Of a DNA stretch of 10,421 bases, positions 5,864 to 10,421 are shown one piece after another. The notes under the pieces are model-generated. The model had not been told where the DNA came from, did not search any database, and saw only the letters and a list, made by a program, of their open reading frames with translations. Numbering within the stretch: the first letter of the stretch is position 1; every line of letters starts with the position of its first letter. The stretch comes from an uncultured Victivallales bacterium (GTDB lineage Bacteria > Verrucomicrobiota > Lentisphaeria > Oligosphaerales > JAFGRS01). Location of the stretch: the NCBI GenBank assembly GCA_903834675.1, contig CAILKC010000721.1:1-10421 (forward strand). The letters are read 5' to 3'. Both the position numbers and the translations under genes were made by a program.

Positions 5864-8053
5864 ATGAACCAGACGCCCGATGTGATGATCGAGAATGAAG
5901 AGATGAGACTCGTCATTGCCAGTGACGGGATCGTCAAAAGCCTGGTGTTCAAACCCAGCAATACCGAATGCCTCATACAGGGCAAGAGGGTTCCGCTAAG
6001 CACCATAACCGAACCGCGGCCGTACCAGAATGAGATAAAACTGGCCTATCCCAACAAGAAGACCACCTTCAAGTCCAATGCCATCAGGAAAGATGGGGAT
6101 AAGCTGATCATCGGCTACGAACTGATCCCCTGGGAAGCCACCGTCGCGGTGAAGATCGCGGCAGATTATATCGCCTTCACCCTCGAGGCCTTCACCCTGA
6201 CCGAGGAATATGGCATTGCCATGACCGAACCACCGATATCCGAGATGTGGTTCCTGCGCTTGCCCGTCCGCGATCTCGGCCATTGGGGCGATTGGCTGAA
6301 TGTGATGTGGGATGATCAGGTGGCGGTGAATGTGCTTGCCGCGGGGCCTTGTGCGAATGCGGATTCCGACGAGGGTGAGGGATACCGCATCTTGCAGGCA
6401 GGCACGGACGAAAAGGTAAAACTCACCGGAGTCACGGCCGCGTTGATCACCTGTGCCAAAGACAAACTGCTGGATAAGATCGCCGTCGTCGAAGCAGACT
6501 ATGGGCTACCTCATGGGGTGGCCAGTCGTCGGCATGAGCTCTATACCGCATCCTACTACTGGACCTACCTGATCAATCCGACCAATGTGGATGAGCACAT
6601 ACGATGTGCCAAGCTGGGTGGATTCAGGCTCATGAACATCTACTACCCTGCCTTTCTTGAAAGCAGAGGCTACAGGCTCATCGGCAATTACGATGTCTAT
6701 CGGCCGGAATACCCGAACGGCAAGGCTGACCTGAAAGCGATGCTGACCAAGATCAAGCAGGCGGGTATTACTCCCGGTTGTCATTTCCTCCACAGCCACA
6801 TCGGCAGGGACAGCAAGTATGTCACCCCCGTACCGGATCACCGGCTGAATCTGCTGAGGACCTTCACCCTGGCTGAGCCTCTGGGCAAGGACGACACCAC
6901 CATCCAGGTCGAGCAGAATCCTCTACACGCAACCATGGCCACGAACCGGAAGGTGTTGAAAATAGGGACGGAATTGATCTCGTATGAAGCTTACACCACG
7001 ACCCCACCCTATAGCTTCACCGGTTGCGTGCGCGGGATCGATAAGACAACCATCAACGCCCAGCCCGAAGGCTATATGTTCGGCTTGCTTGATGTAAGTG
7101 AATTCGGCGCAACCAGTGTCTATATCGATCAATACTCAGACCTCCAGGATGAGGTGGCGGACGGTATCGCTGACCTCTGGGATGCCGGATTTGAATTCTT
7201 CTATTTCGACGGCTCGGAAGGGGTCAATCCGCCCTTCTGGTATCATGTGTCCGGGGCGCAATACAGAGTGTTTAACAAGCTGAAGCCGGAACCCCTATTC
7301 ACCGAGGGAGCCGCAAAGACCCACTTCAGTTGGCATATGCTGACAGGCGGGAATGCGTTCGATATCTTCCGGCCGGAGAAGTTGAAGGAAGAAACCATAA
7401 GACACCCGCTCAAGGAAGCACCCAGAATGCGGGATAACTTCACCCGCTTGAATTTCGGCTGGCTGGGTTACTGGCCTCCCAGCGCCAAGACCATCGGCAC
7501 TCAGCCCGACCAGTTGGAGTTTGTCACCAGCAAAGCGGCGGCCTGGGATTGTCCTGTTGCTATCCATGCCGACCCGGCAACCTTGGCGCAGCATCCGCGA
7601 ACGGCGGATAACTTCGAGGTCTTCAGACGCTGGGAAGAAGTGAGAGCAAGGAAATGGCTGACCGATGCGCAAAAACGCAGCCTGCGTGATGCCGAGCAAG
7701 AGTTCATTCTCCTGCTGAATGAAAAGAATGACTTTGAACTGGTTCCCTATGAGCGGGTCGTGAATGTCGCCGGTGAGAGCAAGGAAGTGATCGCCTTTAC
7801 CTTCGAGCGGGAAAAGGCTCTATACGCGGTCTACTGGCATATATCAGGAGACAAAGAGCTGGAACTCCGGTTGAATCCAAAGGATGTCACCTTGTTGGAG
7901 AGTCTGGGAAGAGAGATACCCGTTGCTGCCGGAGGACCTGGAGATCGCACCGTAGTGCCGGTCGGGAAGCGGCGCTATCTGCGCACGAGCAAGACCCATT
8001 TGGACAAGCTGATCACGGCATTCAGAGAGGCGAAGATTCTGGAGCCGAAATGA
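5864..8053 (+). CDS. Glycoside-hydrolase-like TIM-barrel protein, unknown substrate
   Basis: I do not recognise a named family for this 729-residue protein. Residues about 8-200 look like a beta-sandwich N-domain. A probable (beta/alpha) barrel follows, with strand-like segments LMNIYYP (256-262), ITPGCHFLH (302-310), SVYIDQY (418-424) and FEFFYFDGSEG (443-453). Acids after a barrel strand, here Asp449 and Glu452, are typical catalytic positions in clan GH-D/GH31-like enzymes. A small inserted module at about 329-402 interrupts the barrel. The end (about 610-715) looks like a C-terminal beta domain. No signal peptide is visible, so a cytoplasmic enzyme is most likely. ATG 5864 is preferred over GTG 5852 because GGAG at 5854-5857 lies 6 nt before it. 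Base composition is visibly less GC-rich than in the neighbours, with many A/T third positions, suggesting recent transfer. It is convergent with the oxidoreductase. The coding call is firm; the hydrolase function is inference. Confidence 0.8.
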   Translation: MNQTPDVMIENEEMRLVIASDGIVKSLVFKPSNTECLIQGKRVPLSTITEPRPYQNEIKLAYPNKKTTFKSNAIRKDGDKLIIGYELIPWEATVAVKIAADYIAFTLEAFTLTEEYGIAMTEPPISEMWFLRLPVRDLGHWGDWLNVMWDDQVAVNVLAAGPCANADSDEGEGYRILQAGTDEKVKLTGVTAALITCAKDKLLDKIAVVEADYGLPHGVASRRHELYTASYYWTYLINPTNVDEHIRCAKLGGFRLMNIYYPAFLESRGYRLIGNYDVYRPEYPNGKADLKAMLTKIKQAGITPGCHFLHSHIGRDSKYVTPVPDHRLNLLRTFTLAEPLGKDDTTIQVEQNPLHATMATNRKVLKIGTELISYEAYTTTPPYSFTGCVRGIDKTTINAQPEGYMFGLLDVSEFGATSVYIDQYSDLQDEVADGIADLWDAGFEFFYFDGSEGVNPPFWYHVSGAQYRVFNKLKPEPLFTEGAAKTHFSWHMLTGGNAFDIFRPEKLKEETIRHPLKEAPRMRDNFTRLNFGWLGYWPPSAKTIGTQPDQLEFVTSKAAAWDCPVAIHADPATLAQHPRTADNFEVFRRWEEVRARKWLTDAQKRSLRDAEQEFILLLNEKNDFELVPYERVVNVAGESKEVIAFTFEREKALYAVYWHISGDKELELRLNPKDVTLLESLGREIPVAAGGPGDRTVVPVGKRRYLRTSKTHLDKLITAFREAKILEPK

Positions 8054-8058
8054 AGCCT

Positions 8059-8088
8059 CAGGGCGCGTCTCACCGGTGACGCGCCCTG
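8059..8088. terminator. Shared hairpin between convergent genes
   Basis: CAGGGCGCGTC (8059-8069) and GACGCGCCCTG (8078-8088) form a perfect 11-bp stem around an 8-nt loop. It starts 5 nt after the stop of the plus gene and lies 14 nt beyond the stop of the minus gene. Its position between convergent stops fits a bidirectional terminator. No U-tract follows on either strand, so it would be a non-canonical one. Confidence 0.65.
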
Positions 8089-8102
8089 CGGTCCTGGGGA
8101 GT

Positions 8103-9428
8103 TCAGGGGCCGAACAGAATGCAGTGCATATCCAGTAGCCCCTGACGCAGTTCGCCGTAGGGGACTTGGGTCATCGTTGACAGGTTACGGCGGGTTGCAA
8201 TCGCCGCGGCAACGCCGGCGGCCTGACCCATAGCCATGCAGGTGGTCATCATCCGGATCGTGTCCATCAGGCATTCGTCGACACTGATGCAGCGCCCGCT
8301 CGCCAGCACATTGTCGAAGTCATCCGGAATCAGCGCGCCATACGGAACCGCGGAGAACCCGTCCAACGTCCCCCGCTTTGCCGGTGCAAAGCCCTGCTTC
8401 TGATCCGTACTATGGCTGCCATAGCGCCGGACGATGTGCACCAGGGGGTCAGGGGGCATTTCGTCTCTGGCCAGTAACTCCTCTGTCAGCTTGGTTACCC
8501 CGCAGATATGCCGTCCAGAACGGACGCAGACCTGCTGTGCAGCATTCACCGGGAAACAGTGTTCGTAGCCGACCATTTCCCGTTTCATGAAACCCACGAT
8601 GTCGAGATTGCGCTGGCGCAGTTCGTGGTCCATACGCGTCATGTCCGCCGAGGAACAGCCATCGCCGTTGGCATAGGCAAAGGCCAACTGTACAATCCCT
8701 GGGTCTAACTGGTAGGAGTAGCCCAGATGGTTCCAGCACCGGTCGGGAACCGCACCCGCGTTGAAGAGTTCCTGATAGCGCTTGAGGTTGACCTGCGGGT
8801 CGTGCGGAGTCACCCCGCCCACCATGAAGAACACCGACTTGTGCATGGTCGCATCAGCGGCGGCCTGTTCGGTCCTGCCACCGGCCCGATGGACCAGATG
8901 GGCGTCGCCGCTGGCATCAACAAAGACATCGCCCTCAATGACTCCCAGGCCTTCCAGGCTATCTACCACGATGCCGGTCAGGCGCCGTCCGTCGCGTATC
9001 ACCCCACAGAGATGCGAGTAGAACAGCTTGTCGACGCCACTCTCGCTCAGAAGGTCGTGATAGACCACCCGCAGATCTTCTGTCTTGGTGATCACTTTGT
9101 ACAGCAATGGCCGAGCCCCAATCGGACGGAACTCCGGCATCTGGCAGCCGTCATTCACCAGGAAGGAAGCGGCTCCGCGCGCATCCACTCGGCGGATGAC
9201 TTCTTCCGCCAGGCCACTGACCAGTTGCCGGCCGTATTCCCCGAAACGGAAGAATATCGTGCAGCACCCATAGGTCCCCACACCACCCGGATAGCCGTAC
9301 TTCTCGACCAGCAGGGTTCTCCTCCCCAACCGCGCCGAGGTCACCGCCGCGCCGATCCCGGCCGGCCCGGCGCCGACAACCACGACATCGTAGTGCCCTT
9401 TCACCGGGATCTCTGTGCTGTAGTTCAT
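8103..9428 (-). CDS. FAD-dependent oxidoreductase (FAD_oxidored, PF12831 type)
   Basis: This 441-residue flavoprotein has a Rossmann motif near the N-terminus (VVVVGAGPAGIGAA; GxGxxG at 19-24) with Glu42 placed to bind the ribose of FAD. YPGGVGTYGCC at 46-56 follows. The second FAD-contact motif VFVDASGDAHLVHRAG is at 168-183. The C-terminal return motif is VLASGRCISVDE (374-385), and the final helix MGQAAGVAAAIA is at 400-411. This pattern is that of the FAD_oxidored family, common in Planctomycetota and Verrucomicrobiota near carbohydrate-acting genes. Substrates are mostly unknown. No signal peptide is seen, so it is probably cytoplasmic. Length is near the family norm, with both termini intact. 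ATG 9428 gives the Rossmann strand at the expected distance, but no Shine-Dalgarno is visible and the leader contains a palindromic repeat. It is convergent with the glycoside-hydrolase-like gene, so joint action is possible but not shown. Confidence 0.92.
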   Translation of the reverse strand: MNYSTEIPVKGHYDVVVVGAGPAGIGAAVTSARLGRRTLLVEKYGYPGGVGTYGCCTIFFRFGEYGRQLVSGLAEEVIRRVDARGAASFLVNDGCQMPEFRPIGARPLLYKVITKTEDLRVVYHDLLSESGVDKLFYSHLCGVIRDGRRLTGIVVDSLEGLGVIEGDVFVDASGDAHLVHRAGGRTEQAAADATMHKSVFFMVGGVTPHDPQVNLKRYQELFNAGAVPDRCWNHLGYSYQLDPGIVQLAFAYANGDGCSSADMTRMDHELRQRNLDIVGFMKREMVGYEHCFPVNAAQQVCVRSGRHICGVTKLTEELLARDEMPPDPLVHIVRRYGSHSTDQKQGFAPAKRGTLDGFSAVPYGALIPDDFDNVLASGRCISVDECLMDTIRMMTTCMAMGQAAGVAAAIATRRNLSTMTQVPYGELRQGLLDMHCILFGP

Positions 9429-9446
9429 AGTGGTTTCAGATTCGTC

Positions 9447-9500
9447 GTGCCGCCTTCAGGCGGTCTTCGCGTTGTCCGGGGTTGGTAGTGCCGCCTTCAG
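9447..9500. repeat. Palindromic repeat with 13-nt direct copies in the leader
   Basis: GTGCCGCCTTCAG occurs at 9447-9459 and again at 9488-9500, 41 nt apart. The first copy continues into CCGCCTTCAGGCGG (9450-9463), a 6-bp inverted repeat around two bases. The second lost its right half. It lies 20-70 nt upstream of the oxidoreductase ATG, so it would be in its untranslated leader. It looks like a short dispersed palindromic element family rather than a dedicated operator. Confidence 0.6.
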
Positions 9501-9698
9501 AAGGAGTCCTGTCCTTGCCGGGACTCGGTACCCGTACCGCACCGGCCCGCGTGCCGTGGTGTGTTAACTGCCATAAGTGGCCACTAAAAGTCACTCTAAG
9601 AACGTATTTGGCTACTATTTCGGCATGCAACAACTTCAGCCAGAACAAGTCGTGTGCAAGCGGCACCTGAAAAAAGATAACCGACACGTTTGCGGTTG
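9501..9698. other. Intergenic, less GC-rich island with palindrome
   Basis: I see no supported gene. The part from about 9560 to 9690 is the most AT-rich non-coding DNA of the window and would be the natural place for the oxidoreductase promoter on the minus strand. A perfect 10-bp palindrome AGTGGCCACT is at 9576-9585, followed by a half-site-like AGTCACT at 9589-9595. On the minus strand only weak hexamer pairs are present (TTGCAT, 18 nt, TACGTT at about 9606-9635), so I do not call a promoter. Confidence 0.4.
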
Positions 9699-9842
9699 GG
9701 TCGCGTTCCGCGACCGCTGCGTGAGTTATTCCGGGCCGAGCGGAACGAGTCGGCCCGTTGGAGGGCGGCCCTGCGTGGCCGCCGCGGCGCTCGCACAGGA
9801 GCGCCCTCCAGGCGTCCGTCGTCCGCAGCCGCGGACGTGGAC
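9699..9842. repeat. Stack of GC-rich hairpins (repeat element cluster)
   Basis: Several perfect hairpins follow one another. GGTCGCG/CGCGACC (9699-9715) has a 3-nt loop. CGGGCCGA/TCGGCCCG (9732-9757) has a 10-nt loop. TGGAGGGCG (9759-9767) pairs with CGCCCTCCA (9802-9810) and encloses an inner 5-bp stem GCGCT/AGCGC (9787-9804). GTCCGC/GCGGAC lies at about 9819-9834. The third hairpin shares its start and core with the element cut by the left window edge. The arrangement looks like dispersed intergenic repeats inserted side by side. A structured RNA cannot be excluded from sequence alone. Confidence 0.6.
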
Positions 9843-9994
9843 GGAATCAGAGCCGTGCGACGGACCCGCCGGGAGCGGGCTCGGTCCCGAAGCTGACGGC
9901 GCTTTCTTATACCAGCCCAGAAGCGCGCGACGGGCTACCCCTGCGCGGGCCTGGTTCCCGCACCTAAGCCGGTTCTTTCGACGGCCTGATTTCG
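9843..9994. other. Intergenic, partial repeat remnant
   Basis: No gene is supported. TTCTTATACCAGCCC near 9903-9917 resembles the reverse complement of the GCTGGTATGAGAA part of the inverted-repeat arm, so a degenerate fragment of that repeat in the opposite orientation is likely. Nothing else is recognised. Confidence 0.35.
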
Positions 9995-10210
9995 GGGCGC
10001 AGGTCAGTTCCGTAGGGGGTTGCTGGTATGAGAACCGCAGAATGTCGAATGACCAAAGACCCCTGACGAATGGCAGAATCCCCTGCCGGGGCAGCGGAGT
10101 TCTCTGGCGGCTATGTCCGGCACCAACCGGGGATCCTGCTTGTATGAGACTTGCAGCAACCCCGTAGGACACCAGCCGCTTCCCATTCCGCCCGGAGTCC
10201 GCCGTGGCGG
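9995..10210 (+). repeat. Right arm of 216-bp inverted repeat
   Basis: This is the mate of the left arm, in opposite orientation and of the same length, without gaps in my alignment. The longest identical runs are around TATGAGAACCGCAGAATG and GGGATCCTGCTTGTATGAGA. Differences are scattered single substitutions rather than indels, as expected for two old copies. Open frames that cross the arm have no coding features. It ends in GCCGTGGCGG, where the left copy carries a perfect palindrome; here the palindrome is broken by C-to-T. Confidence 0.85.
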
Positions 10211-10248
10211 CCACGCCGATTCGACAGGCTCACGGTCATGGGGGGGGC

Positions 10249-10280
10249 GCGAAACCGGCTAAAGCCTCTACTACGTACGC
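10249..10280. repeat. Short palindromic intergenic element
   Basis: CGAAACCGGCTAAAGCCTCT followed by ACTACGTACGC contains a small GGCT-AA-AGCC stem and an ACTACG tail. It resembles the element upstream of the oxidoreductase, which on the minus strand also reads as a small stem followed by an ACTAC or ACGACG tail. It is probably another member of a palindromic repeat family. Confidence 0.35.
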
Positions 10281-10311
10281 ATCGTGGCGCAGGCCGGAAG
10301 TCTCATTCCGG

Positions 10312-10354
10312 TATGTCCGGCCTCCAAGCCGGGGGCTCGGCTTGTATGAGAACC
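10312..10354 (+). repeat. Degenerate third copy of part of the arm
   Basis: TATGTCCGGC...CTTGTATGAGA is spaced like the same words at about 10113-10152 inside the right arm (TATGTCCGGCACC then CTTGTATGAGAC). Middle bases differ. This shows that at least this part of the arm belongs to a dispersed or tandemly duplicated family. Confidence 0.6.
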
Positions 10355-10355
10355 A

Positions 10356-10376
10356 GGGGTCAGGGTTCAGGGTTCA
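10356..10376 (+). repeat. Heptamer tandem repeat, GGGTTCA
   Basis: There are three adjacent 7-nt units: GGGGTCA, GGGTTCA, GGGTTCA, followed by GG. Slippage-prone short tandem repeats like this are common in intergenic DNA of the suspected phyla. No function is apparent. Confidence 0.7.
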
Positions 10377-10399
10377 GGCTGGACATGGAGGCGGTTGCC

Positions 10400-10421
10400 A
10401 TGCATGATCTCCTCCTCAACC
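10400..10421 (+). CDS. Possible start of a gene cut by the window end
   Basis: ATG at 10400 is preceded by GGAGG (10387-10391) with an 8-nt spacer and opens a frame (MHDLLLN) that is not closed before the window ends. Seven codons carry no information on function. The competing reading is the minus strand, where GAGGAGGAG precedes an ATG but stops after 12 codons. Confidence 0.25.

Noticed and set aside
8727..9488. 253-codon plus-strand open frame
   Set aside because: It is antisense to the FAD oxidoreductase, whose Rossmann and return motifs are intact.
9577..10167. 196-codon plus-strand open frame
   Set aside because: It runs through hairpin elements and the inverted-repeat arm; no coding bias, ribosome site or motif.
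9447..10376. CRISPR array
   Set aside because: The repeats are palindromic, few, unevenly spaced and degenerate, with no equal-length spacers or cas genes.

Overview
The window is GC-rich bacterial DNA, probably from an uncultured lineage of the Planctomycetota/Verrucomicrobiota/Hydrogenedentota type. This is inferred from a PF12831-type FAD oxidoreductase, a carbamoyltransferase/SxtJ/DUF5989 module and intergenic DNA full of palindromic repeats; no rRNA or other taxonomic marker is present. I recognise five protein-coding genes, one possible decayed gene and about 1.6 kb of repeat-rich non-coding DNA at the two ends.

Left edge (1-736): part of a GC-rich hairpin element, then one arm of a 216-bp inverted repeat (44-259), then a stretch that may hold a decayed reading frame following the next gene. 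Centre-left (737-5728): a divergent module. On the minus strand is a membrane-anchored SGNH/GDSL-type protein with a large tetratricopeptide region. On the plus strand is a NodU/CmcH/SxtI-type O-carbamoyltransferase whose C-terminus carries an SxtJ-like membrane domain, followed by a 52-residue DUF5989 (SxtK-like) membrane microprotein. In the cyanobacterial saxitoxin cluster these last three functions are the separate neighbouring genes sxtI, sxtJ and sxtK, so this locus seems to carry a fused, compact version. The likely joint role is carbamoylation of a sugar, polysaccharide or secondary metabolite at the inner membrane, with the SGNH protein acting on the same product. The substrate is unknown, and nothing here argues for saxitoxin itself.

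Centre-right (5864-9428): a plus-strand gene of visibly lower GC encodes a 729-residue protein with features of a glycoside-hydrolase-like TIM barrel. It is convergent, across a perfect 11-bp hairpin, with a minus-strand PF12831-type FAD-dependent oxidoreductase. Right edge (9429-10421): almost 1 kb without a convincing gene, holding palindromic repeats, stacked hairpins, the second arm of the inverted repeat (9995-10210), a degenerate third copy of part of it, a heptamer tandem repeat and possibly the first codons of a new gene at the very end.

The two 216-bp arms face each other across about 9.7 kb and align without gaps at roughly 92 percent by hand, so the whole gene set is bracketed by an inverted repeat. 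No transposase or recombinase is visible inside.
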